Position numbers and translations under genes: made by a program. This document shows, in pieces, positions 44,505 to 53,620 of a stretch of 64,000 bases of DNA (its first letter is position 1; every line of letters starts with the position of its first letter). Source of the stretch: Dolomedes plantarius (taxonomy: Eukaryota > Arthropoda > Arachnida > Araneae > Dolomedidae); NCBI GenBank assembly GCA_907164885.2, contig OU015493.1:57486302-57550301 (forward strand), given 5' to 3'. Below the pieces are notes generated by a model that saw nothing but the letters and a program-made list of their open reading frames with translations, did not search any database and was not told the origin of the DNA.

Positions 44505-44882
44505 GATTCTATCTTTTCTCCCTGTGTATGAGATAGCGGTAGTAATTAGTTGAAGGAATCTAATTATTTTTGATAAATTTTGAAGTGTTGATTCATGTGT
44601 ATAATGATGGAAGTAATTTGTTGAGTTATTGAATTTTGGTAAATGGAATAATAATTTAAAAGTGAAAAAGTGTTATTTTGTATAACGGGAAATGTGTACA
44701 AGTGTTCGTACTAGTTATTAGTGGAAGTGGTTTATAATTGTAGTAGTTAAATGCTCTTAGAATTATCATAATTGTGGAAGTAAATAGTTCAAGATAAGTA
44801 TAGTTGGTTAAATTTTGTTATAGTTGTAAAAGTGAATTTGTACTTGTTTGCTGCATTTGTGATTAAGTGGTATAAGCTAAAA

Positions 44883-46364
44883 ATGGCATTCATAGGGAAG
44901 GGGCGGAAAGCCGATTTAATTTTGTTAGCTACAGAGTTAACAGGGATTTATCCGTCTTCGGAGAACAGGACATATACTGATCTTAAGGAAATGATATTAG
45001 GAAGTGAGAAATATGAGGAAGAGTCCGCTAAGGAACGGTTATTTGCCATAATTAATGAGAGATTAGAACGAGAGCAAAGAGAAATAGCAAAACAGGAGAT
45101 GATGTTAAAATTGAAAGAATTGGAAGTTGAAGAATTGAGGATGAGGGCAGCTAAAAGACTTTCAAGTTTAAGGGTCAGAGAAAGTATTGGAATGGTTAAT
45201 AATAATTTCGAAGGAGTTTTGAAAGAGGAAAAAAGGGTTATTCTTGAACCACTAGTTAACACAGATAAGGTATTTGGCAAAATTGAGCAGAAAAAGGAGG
45301 ATAAAAGATGTTTTGTCTGTAATAGTAAAGACCATTTGAAATATAAGTGCCCCAGAAGAGTTCAAAATCTCAGAAATAGAGGGGATCAGAGGGGAGATAA
45401 ATTTGAGATGGAATTTAACAGAGGCGAAATTATTCAACCTGAGAATAAAATTGAAACCAAACAGGAAAGAGAAGTGAGGGATGTAATTACTCAGGGAAAG
45501 GAGGTCCTTGAAGGGGTAGCATGTTCCCAAAGGCATTTGAGTAACAGTATAGATCAGATATTAGATGAGGAGTTGATTATTCCTCCTAATATGTTCGAAA
45601 TTGTAAGGGATACAGAGGAGGAGATGGCTAGTCCCCCGAATAGATTTGAAAGCGCAAGAGACACAGGTGAGGAGATGAACTATAAGGGAGGAGGTAGTGA
45701 ATTATGTCCTAATGAGAATTTAGATGAGACAGAGGAGGAGATGATTATTCCCCTTTATATGTTTGAAATGGGAAGTCAGACGAAGGATGAGGAGATGTAC
45801 TATGAGGGAGGAGGTAATGAATTAAGTCCCAATGAGAATTTAGATGAGGTGCGAGAAATTGATAAAATTTTGGATGGGGAATTAAGTCTCAATGAGAATT
45901 TAGATGAGGTGCGAGAAATTGATAAAATTTTGGATGGGGAATTAAGTCTCAATGAGAATTTAGATGAGATGCGAGAAATTGATAAAATTTTGGATAGGGA
46001 ATTAAGTCTCAATGAGAAATTGGATGAGGTGCGAGAAATGGGATTTTCAACGGAAAACAAGAGGAAAGATCAAATTGATATGTTAAGGAATAAAGGGTTA
46101 GAGGAAACTAATAATGAGAATGGAAATAATCAAAGGGAAACACGAAACGAAGAATTAAGTGCTCAGGGAAGCCCCAGCGATACGGGTAGGAAACAGACGC
46201 AAAGTATGGGAGGAAAGACTTCCGCAGAAAAGGGTGATTTTGTACCGACACTAGATCACAAATTCACAAATTCAAAATTGAACAACAATCATTCAATTCA
46301 GTCAATGAGAGATAGTGAAATAATAAAGCCAAAAACCCGTTCGTATTTATTTAGGGTCCCGTAA
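44883..46364 (+). CDS. Gag-like protein of the non-autonomous LTR element
   Basis: 493 residues from the ATG at 44883 (aaaaATGGC context); an in-frame ATG 51 bp upstream exists but follows a hydrophobic stretch less typical of gag. Residues 1-50 (KADLILLATELTGIYP) resemble the short SAP-like N-terminus of arthropod Gypsy gags. 50-100 are a highly charged probable coiled coil. A single CCHC zinc knuckle CFVCNSKDHLKYKC is at 143-156. The capsid domain expected between coil and knuckle is missing: only about 40 residues separate them. The C-terminal half is acidic and repetitive, with 20-residue repeats (LDEVREIDKILDGELSLNEN) near 315-388. It probably binds element RNA and co-assembles with a helper Gag. 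Intact frame in a young element argues for selection or recency. Confidence 0.8.
   Translation: MAFIGKGRKADLILLATELTGIYPSSENRTYTDLKEMILGSEKYEEESAKERLFAIINERLEREQREIAKQEMMLKLKELEVEELRMRAAKRLSSLRVRESIGMVNNNFEGVLKEEKRVILEPLVNTDKVFGKIEQKKEDKRCFVCNSKDHLKYKCPRRVQNLRNRGDQRGDKFEMEFNRGEIIQPENKIETKQEREVRDVITQGKEVLEGVACSQRHLSNSIDQILDEELIIPPNMFEIVRDTEEEMASPPNRFESARDTGEEMNYKGGGSELCPNENLDETEEEMIIPLYMFEMGSQTKDEEMYYEGGGNELSPNENLDEVREIDKILDGELSLNENLDEVREIDKILDGELSLNENLDEMREIDKILDRELSLNEKLDEVREMGFSTENKRKDQIDMLRNKGLEETNNENGNNQRETRNEELSAQGSPSDTGRKQTQSMGGKTSAEKGDFVPTLDHKFTNSKLNNNHSIQSMRDSEIIKPKTRSYLFRVP
45828..46046 (+). repeat. 60-bp in-frame tandem repeat in the gag-like gene
   Basis: Almost four units of exactly 60 bp, each with ttagatgaggtgcgagaaat and aaaattttggat, encode the 20-residue acidic repeat. 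Units differ by one to a few bases, indicating recent expansion. A longer, more diverged repeat (GGG-S/N-EL-C/S-PNENLDE) lies just upstream. Confidence 0.95.
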
Positions 46365-47130
46365 AAATCACAGAGAGAATCACAAATTTAAGTAATTCCC
46401 AAAGAATTCCGGTAAACTCATGTAATTGTGTATTTTATAAATGTTCTCAAATTGATTTAAGTTGCTCTCGAAGAATTCATTGAAAATTTAATTAAATGTG
46501 TATTTTGGTAATTGCATTGATAACTAATGTTGAATCCTAAGAAAAACGGATTAAATTTTTAAATATAATGGTATGATGAATTTTAAGTGTATGATATTTA
46601 TTTTTTGTTGTTGTTTGTTGTATGAACACTTGGTTTATATTTTTTTTTAAGTGAAGAACTAAATTAATGTTAAGTATTCCCTAGAGATTTGGGGAAGTTT
46701 CATTAAAATATGTAAGTTTAACTGGTTAAGATTAAGCCAGGAAATTCCTAAAGAGTTTGAAAAAAAAAAGGAATCAAAAGTGTAATTAACTTAGAAATTC
46801 TTGCTTTAAAGATAAGTGATTGGTAGGCAAATAATTTGTTAGTGTTTAGGTTAAAGTAAAGAAATGAGCAAGAATTATAATATTAATTTTGTGTCAAGGC
46901 TAAGTGTGAAAAGTAATTTTTGTTACCTGTAAATGTTGTGGCTATCTCATATGCAGATGAAAACATGGAATCATTTACTTGTAAAAATGTGTTATTATTG
47001 TAGCTACAAAGCGTCCCCGTCACAAGTTAAAAAGCGCAGTTATTACTCCATGTGTGTGCCTCGTTATCATCTAATCAACAGGGACTGTTGTTCAAACGTG
47101 AAAACGTCTCAAAGGACTTTTTTCACTTCT
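46365..47130 (+). other. 3' untranslated interior of the gag-only element
   Basis: AT-rich, no frame with any pol motif in either strand. This is where protease, reverse transcriptase and integrase would lie in an autonomous relative. Confidence 0.6.
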
Positions 47131-47143
47131 AAAGGAAGGGGCG
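47131..47143 (+). other. Polypurine tract of the gag-only element
   Basis: aaaggaaggggcg lies just upstream of the 3' LTR (which starts at 47146), in the position that primes plus-strand DNA synthesis. Confidence 0.75.
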
Positions 47144-47145
47144 TA

Positions 47146-47651
47146 TGTCAGACTCTCGTCTCCCATTCCTAAGTGGAATTGATGAACGTGAGTAATAGCG
47201 TCTTCAATGAACTCAAAAGAAACGCAAACAGGTGTTAAACGATATACACCTTTGGAGAAGTGCGACAATAGTTGAAAAATCCATTAACGGTGCGCTATGG
47301 ATTGTCGGCACCTTGGAAAAGTCGGCAGGAAAGAAAATTCGTCATGGATGGTTCGAGAAGGCGCTGAAAAGAATGGATAAATAGAGGCGCGAGTAACGAA
47401 GGAGGAGGAATAGATTCGGACTGTTGAAGGGTCAACACGCTTACGGGAGACGGGGAGCTCGTGGGACTTTGAAATAATGAGCCCAGCTCTCACGAGTATT
47501 TTTAACGTTCGTCGGAACGAAACTTTGTAAATAACGTATTTAACCAAGATTTTAATATGTTAATAAACCTCATGAACTAAGAGTTGACTCTACAATTATA
47601 ATTCCTTCTACATGACAATGATTTGTCGGATCACGACTATAAAGGTTAACA
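47146..47651 (+). repeat. 3' LTR of the gag-only element
   Basis: 506 bp, co-linear with the 5' LTR without gaps. The four differences are single-base changes at positions corresponding to ccatTaacgg, cggTgcgc, gaaGggtc and gacTataa in this copy. Confidence 0.92.
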
Positions 47652-47833
47652 TTGGCTCTTAAACATGCAAGCGACTCCAGATATAACAACACCCAAATTA
47701 TTTCTCTTTGGTGCCCATGTCATCCTCCAGACAATTTTCGACAACTGTTATAGCCCTAAGAATTTTTAAGCAATGAAAATACTCAAAGTAATTTTGTATA
47801 CACGGTACTCAAACTTTCAATTTATTCCTAAAT

Positions 47834-48545
47834 ACAGGATGATTTTTATTAAACTGACACTACTCAGAACCATATGTAGTGCGATCTATCAACCGGAATT
47901 CTACCAAAATTGATCGAGGGACTAAGGGCGACGCGGAAAAGAGTTTCCATGAGAAAAAAAAAAAGTTCCAAAAGTCATCGATAGGGGAAGATATGACGCT
48001 GTTGTTGTCGGTGCAACCGAGAATTTTCACAAAACGCAAGTAAAACATCAAAATGCAAATTCACGACTACGTAGTCGACAGCAGCGCCAGTATTTCGGGC
48101 CATAAAAATAAGGGGTGAATACCGAAAAAGTTGCAATAAGAAGACAAATGAATAACAAAAAAAAATTCATTGCAATACCGCTTTATGCAGCAAATTCACT
48201 TCCTCCTTCAATGTGACCACCATCCTGGTGGTCCGGGATATGTTGTCCTTTAGGGCCGCCAAGTTAGAGACTCCACCAAGATACACCTTGGATTTTAAAT
48301 AACCCCACATAAAGAAGTCACATGGGGTAGGTCCGAGATGGCCATGCAAATGGAAAAAAGCGACTGATGACCCTTTCTTCTGTAAAGCGATGGCGCAACA
48401 GATTCCGCACCGATCTTTATAGCCCAAAATACTGGCGCAGCTGTCGAACACGTAGTCATGAATTTGCATTTTGATGTTTTACTTGTGTTTTATGCAAATT
48501 ATCCGGTGCACCGACAACTACAGCGCCACATCTTCCCGGACATCT
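47834..48545 (-). mobile_element. Palindromic mariner remnant
   Basis: The left tip acaggatgatttttattaaa resembles a mariner end and is preceded by TA-like sequence. Two arms of about 125 bp face each other, 47983-48109 and 48415-48543, sharing gtaaaacatcaaaatgcaaa and gcgccagtatt. Between them lies the C-terminal part of a transposase on the minus strand. No matching right terminal repeat was found, so the element is rearranged. Confidence 0.6.
48167..48380 (-). pseudogene. Mariner transposase C-terminal fragment
   Basis: TPCDFFMWGYLKSKVY carries the third catalytic position and the FxWGYLK signature of mariner-type transposases; about 45 further residues follow to a stop at 48167. Upstream sequence in the same frame comes from the inverted arm and is not transposase-like. 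Earlier catalytic regions are absent. Confidence 0.65.
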
Positions 48546-50161
48546 TCAAATATCCGTATAAATTACCTTAACGTTCGTTTTGGTACGCTGTTGAGAAAAC
48601 CTTGAATTGTTCCCAAGACTTTGACTGTTGTATTTTCCAGTGGGTGGCAGGTGGCTAGGTAAGATTATAATTTCTGAACATATTAATTGCTTTATTTCCC
48701 TTGACCTAAAAGAATATCCTTTCTTTTGCGTGATGGCCTTTAAAATATGAAGTCGTAATACAATAGTTCCGAGTAAACTCGTGTGAAAGCACGACCGACA
48801 ACAAATTAACTTGCATTCGCACATGCATACTATTATGCAATTCGAAAAGCACCAAAAATTGTAAGGTTTCATTACATTAATGTTAGTTGTGTTAGGCAGT
48901 TTTTATTCAACGTAATTTTTTCGCATTTTAGTTTTAACTTTCTATTAGTTTCTAGGTTTTCAGATATTTTATCAATTTCAGCTTAATACATTCGATTACG
49001 AGTTGGCATTTTGTGATTTTCGCATCTGTGGTCTGATGGTGACAAAATCCAAGGTAACAATCGATAAGCAAAACTCGAATGCATTCAGTTTGTAATAGTT
49101 AAATTGTTTGCTTGACAAATTTTTTTATATTTTTTTATTGTCGTTTTTTGTTTTTCTATCTTATTTAGAACTAAGTATTATATATTATTTTCCTTTTTGC
49201 GTGTATTTTTCAAATCGCTTTCAAACGTATTATAAGGGTTTTTTAAATATAAGATAATCTATTAACTAAATTGCGATAGTATTCCAATATAAACTGTCTA
49301 ATATAAGCTGAGAATTCACCTCCCCCCCTTTTTTAGAAAATGTCCAATAAAACGATACTATTTATCGTAGATAATCTTTAAAATAAAAACATTATGAGGT
49401 CACTCAAAATTTGGTAATAAATCGGCCCTAAAGGGAGGAAAGCATGAATGGTAACTAATAGGAACTGTAAACAGTTTTAACTTTTTTTCATAAAGCCTTG
49501 GAATTAAAACGAAAGATATATTAATTTCAAATTTCCTAGCTCCCATCTTTTGGATTAGAGAAAAATATTAGTTAGCTATACTATAACACAGACCTATATG
49601 TATAAATGATATGCTCCAAAACAATTTTATTTTCCCCAAAATGGTGCCAGCTCGAAAACGTGGCTCTAAGCAGAGAAGAATGACAAGAAAACTCTTATGT
49701 ATTTTTGAAAGAGGGCAAATCCATTAAAACTGTTGTTATAAATCCTTTTGTTGAGCTCAGAACATCTACTTCTAAAAATAGGGAGAGATAATTAATTTTG
49801 AATCTTGGATTATCATGAACACAAACATATTGAACTATTTAATTAATTTACCTCAAAATAAACCCCCATTTCCGTGAAATATCGAAGTTAGCTTGAATGC
49901 AACATAACCTATAACTAGGGATGAATAGCGCAGGTTTGACCCTTTGGGTAACAGGTGGTCTATTTAAAATTAAGAGGGAAACAATCACTGTATGTGTTAT
50001 GATGTAAATTGTTTGGTATTATCTAGAACAATGCAAAAATTTTAAGACGGCAACACTAGTGCCTGAATAGCAGAATTTTCATTGTTGACATCTGACCCGT
50101 TTTTTCATTGTCTTTGATTCTCTTTTTATAAATCACCAAAATAGCGTGTTTTTTTTTTCAG
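48546..50161. other. Intergenic or intronic DNA
   Basis: No domain-bearing frame. If 50162-50286 is an exon, this may be its upstream intron. I looked for further exons and found none with both splice signals and an open frame that I would defend. Confidence 0.35.
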
Positions 50162-50286
50162 ATGCTGTACCTCCAGACCGTTCTTTTTTTCAAATTAATG
50201 CAGTTAGAGCTTCAGGGCATTATGACGCATCAATAATCCTTGCTGAATCACTTCCTCAAACAGAAAACAGTTTCTGCAGTAAAACG
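50162..50286 (+). CDS. Probable internal exon of the host gene
   Basis: A 125-bp segment is preceded by a strong polypyrimidine tract and AG (gtttttttttttcag) and followed by a good donor gtgagc. One frame is open throughout: it begins two bases into a codon and reads AVPPDRSFFQINAVRASGHY, then DASIILAESLPQTENSFCSK and T, ending exactly at a codon boundary. The large exon at 53621 starts in the matching phase 0, so the two could be joined directly. The other two frames contain stops. I do not recognise the protein. The incoming phase means at least one more exon lies upstream. Confidence 0.5.
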
Positions 50287-51549
50287 GTGAGCTAAATATC
50301 TTTCTTTTTCGCCTTTACCCAGCATCCAGTCTGATGTTTTTAAGATGCAATACTTCAAATGAATAGGATTCTTTGCCAATCATTTTCTTGACTGACTGAT
50401 TTTTGTTTCAGGGTTTTTTGTTTTGACAAGTATTTCAATTTAAGAAATAGCATTCTGCGTTTTGTTGAGCACAAAAAAAAAAGTTATGTATTTTATCTTA
50501 GCGTCTTAAAAGAAAATTTTTTAACCATTTAGTCGGCCATAGTCGCGTAAAGGGCTAGGCTGAGTTGAATAATTATATATTTTTAGCTCGCATTTTAGAA
50601 TAATACAGGGAATTTTTATGAATGGCCAGCTGAAGCTCATCTTACGATCGGCAAATGATGTTTAATAGAGTTAGCCCACTTTAAAGACGTGAGATAGTAT
50701 ATTTTTTTGTGATTTTTCTCACAGTGGAGGTATTTAATTTACCAATAGTTTTTGTCATAGATCAATGTATCGAAAGTTGTATCCAATGAGAAGCAGGATA
50801 AAATACCGAAAGGGGCAAAAAGGTCTTAGTCCAGTCAGAAACTGCATTGCATGCCAACAATCTATACCGATTTCTGTATATATGTTTGAATAACTGTAAT
50901 CAGTGGAGCGAATATTACGTTATATGACCAGTGCAAGATCTTTATATCTCCGCTATGTTTTTACAGTACTAATGTTCTGTTTTCACTCTATCATCTTCAG
51001 ACGTTCTTTTTAAACGACAAAATAAAAGATAAGGTTCAGAAGAACAAAAAACTTTTGCAAAATCGAAAGTGCTCAGGGGTAAATCAAAATAAAATAGTCA
51101 AAAGAAATCTGATGCACTGTTGAACTTGGAAAAACCTTTTAATGGCACACACAAACAACATAAAAAAAACATAAAGGGAGATCAAAGGTTTAAAAACCCA
51201 ATCAATAATATGAGCATAGAACTCGTTCGCTCATAGGAACACTCATTCCATATCAAAATCTAAATCAAATATATTTTAGGTAGAGAGGGTACGAGATTAT
51301 CTCAGTCAAGCGGCGCCACAAAACGTCGTCTATAATTATTTAAACACAGTAGCGCTACCTAACTGAAACTTTCTCAACAAAACAATGAAAATTTGATATT
51401 TGGAACAAGTTTCCCTTTTTTTTTTTGGGGGGGGGGGGGTAGAGAGTTGGATAGGAACAAATTACGTTTAGGACACCCGTCCAAGCAGCCACCTCGATTT
51501 GATCGGTACCTCATTTAAATAATCCCTTTTTTTAAATTTTATTTTTATT
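50287..51549. other. Probable intron, part 1
   Basis: AT-rich with a G12 run near 51427. No exon-like segment with both splice signals was found. Confidence 0.35.
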
Positions 51550-51770
51550 TTTAATGTGGAGGCACTTGTCGCGAAGACATTCGCCTATAATTTACCGCAG
51601 TTTTACTGGCCATTTTATTATGGGGGCGCCATACAGGCGGACCAGCATTGCCCCCTATGAAGGGACGACACAAACGGAGGCATTTTAGTGGCGCTTCGCC
51701 AGGATTCGATCTGAGCACCCTCAGCACCGAAAACCAGCGCGCTGTACCACAAGGCAGCCACGGCCCCAAT
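51550..51770 (-). mobile_element. tRNA-derived SINE, family C
   Basis: On the minus strand: ggggccgtggctgccttgtg (A-box region), then cagatcgaatcctgg (B-box region), then a body ending in an A/T-rich tail. The short open frames over it are not genes. No clear target duplication. Boundaries approximate. Confidence 0.5.
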
Positions 51771-51916
51771 CCATTATTGTATGATACCCTATTTAGTTTC
51801 AACTATGAATTCTCTTCATACATCTTTAATTCTTCCATAAATATCCACATTATGCTTAAACGGATCTCTTGAAATCGGAAAATTAACATAGCCTAAGATT
51901 TCCAGTCTTTAATTTC

Positions 51917-52347
51917 TTTTTTCAATTCCTACTATTAGTTCAAACTCTCTCAATATATATCTTGTTAAAATTTTCAATCGTTAATAAAAGTACTTTTTAT
52001 TCATCCACTCAAGTTCAAATACATTTTTTTAAACTTGTAGTGGATGACACTTGATGTTAATACAGTTTTTTCAAATATTAATTCATTAATTAAATTTAAT
52101 TAATCAATTTTAGTTTTAGACCTAGAGCGTCTCTTGCTCTTGAATAGTAATTTCCCTCTTGTTATTGTGTAAACGGTAGCACTGCGGTATCGCGGGCTTC
52201 TCCCGTCCTGTAGGTTGCGAGATCGAATCCCCAACCTGACAAACTTTTTCTCTCTCTTTCCCCCCCCCCTCCCCTCCTAATCTCGCACAGTAGGCAAGGT
52301 TCTGGCAGGCAATCCTTTTTTTCAATTCCTACTATTAGTTCACACTC
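51917..52347. repeat. 31-bp direct repeats 400 bp apart
   Basis: ttttttcaattcctactatt and the following bases agttca-actc occur at 51917-51947 and again at 52317-52347, with one mismatch and exactly 400 bp offset. The enclosed 369 bp include a tRNA-like segment (ggtagcactgcgg at about 52174, gagatcgaatcccc near 52209) and a pyrimidine-rich stretch. This may be an insertion with an unusually long target duplication or a local duplication. Confidence 0.5.
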
Positions 52348-53620
52348 AAATTTTTCTTTGTTGACCTAAGTAGGAATTGACTTTAAAAAATTTTTTTTTA
52401 TATATTACTTGTTTATTATTATCATCTACTAAACTTTTTAGTGTTCAGGAAGATAACTTTTAAAATCATTCCTTATTTAAAAACTAAACTTATGCCAAGC
52501 TGTATTCTGAAGCCCAAGAGTTCATACGATTGCCATGGCAACGTAAATGAAAGGAGATACTTGCTTTATAAAACAGGTAGTTCAGGAATTCCAAGCTTAA
52601 AATAATTATCAAAATGATGCGGTTTCTAAAATCGTGAATGTACTGAAAAGAAATTGCAGCTTTCTTTGCAGATTTTTTTTTTCGACGGAAGCTGTATAGT
52701 CATCCTAAAGTTTATTTTATTATGCTTCCTTTTTTCTATATTTTCTTTTCTTTGCGATAATTTCTAACCAGATTTCAGTTTTCAAAAATAAGTTGGAAGA
52801 TTTCAATTTTAAAAGGTGAAATCAGGAATATTTTCAAACCAAGTGAGTATACTTGGCGGTTTACTTGATGATATCAGTCAGTATACTTGATTAAGCCAAC
52901 GCAGTTTGTTCCTGCAACTTCCTGGTCCAATGAGAAGAGCATTAAAATTGTTCCAAAATGTATCAGCTTCGGTTATATTGAGCTGGACATGTAATAAGAA
53001 TATATATTTATTGGAAAAGCTGGGGGGAGGGTTCTTTTGAGGTATAAGTATTTCTATTCCTTCTGAAAATTGTTCGGCATTAAGAATTTTCGGTTGTGAT
53101 ATATTAAAGTCGCTCACATCTTTTCTTCACGACCTTTCTGTTTGAAAAGAAAAGCAAAGAAGTTCTAACTTACAGCAGTTTTTCCTTAGACAAACTTTTC
53201 TTTCCTGTTATTGGACCATATAAACCGCTGATGGACCATACCATAGACAATAAAGGAACTTTCTGGGAAGTCTCTTTTAGAGTCAAGATATCAAAAGAAG
53301 ATTGTGATTGCATCATAGTTATATTAAATAACTGTGTCATTTATAGACTAAAAGGTAATAGACTAAAATGTAAACCTCTCTTTCAATCATGATAGGCATC
53401 CCTTCATATTTTTTTCTAATTAGGAAAAAGTGTCTCTGATAAGAAATTCTATTCTTCATTTTAAAATAATGCATATTACACTAAATATCATATACTCTCG
53501 TATAGAAGGATGACCATAATACTTCAAAAATATTAACCTACGAATGTTGTGAAAAATACGCTGTTCCCCAATTCAACACATCGTTAACATACTATTAATA
53601 TCGATAAAATTACTTTGCAG
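52348..53620. other. Probable intron, part 2
   Basis: AT-rich. It ends with ttactttgcag at 53610-53620, a plausible splice acceptor for the large exon. No internal exon recognised. Confidence 0.35.

Larger units (their letters stand above)
43667..47656 (+). mobile_element. Young gag-only LTR retrotransposon
   Basis: Two 506-bp LTRs (43672-44177, 47146-47651) differ at only four positions by my comparison, about 0.8%. They are flanked by an exact 5-bp target duplication TTGGC (43667-43671, 47652-47656). A tRNA-primer-type site follows the 5' LTR and a polypurine tract precedes the 3' LTR. The only long reading frame is gag-like (44883-46364). There is no protease, reverse transcriptase or integrase in any frame, so the element must borrow them. 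The 3,980-bp unit fits a gag-carrying non-autonomous retrotransposon. Confidence 0.92.

Noticed and set aside
51551..51802. 83-codon minus-strand open frame
   Set aside because: It lies on a tRNA-derived SINE; such frames recur wherever the SINE does.
52165..52240. Possible plus-strand tRNA gene
   Set aside because: D-arm and anticodon-like stems can be drawn but the T loop is the wrong size and no acceptor stem closes; kept only as a tRNA-like segment.
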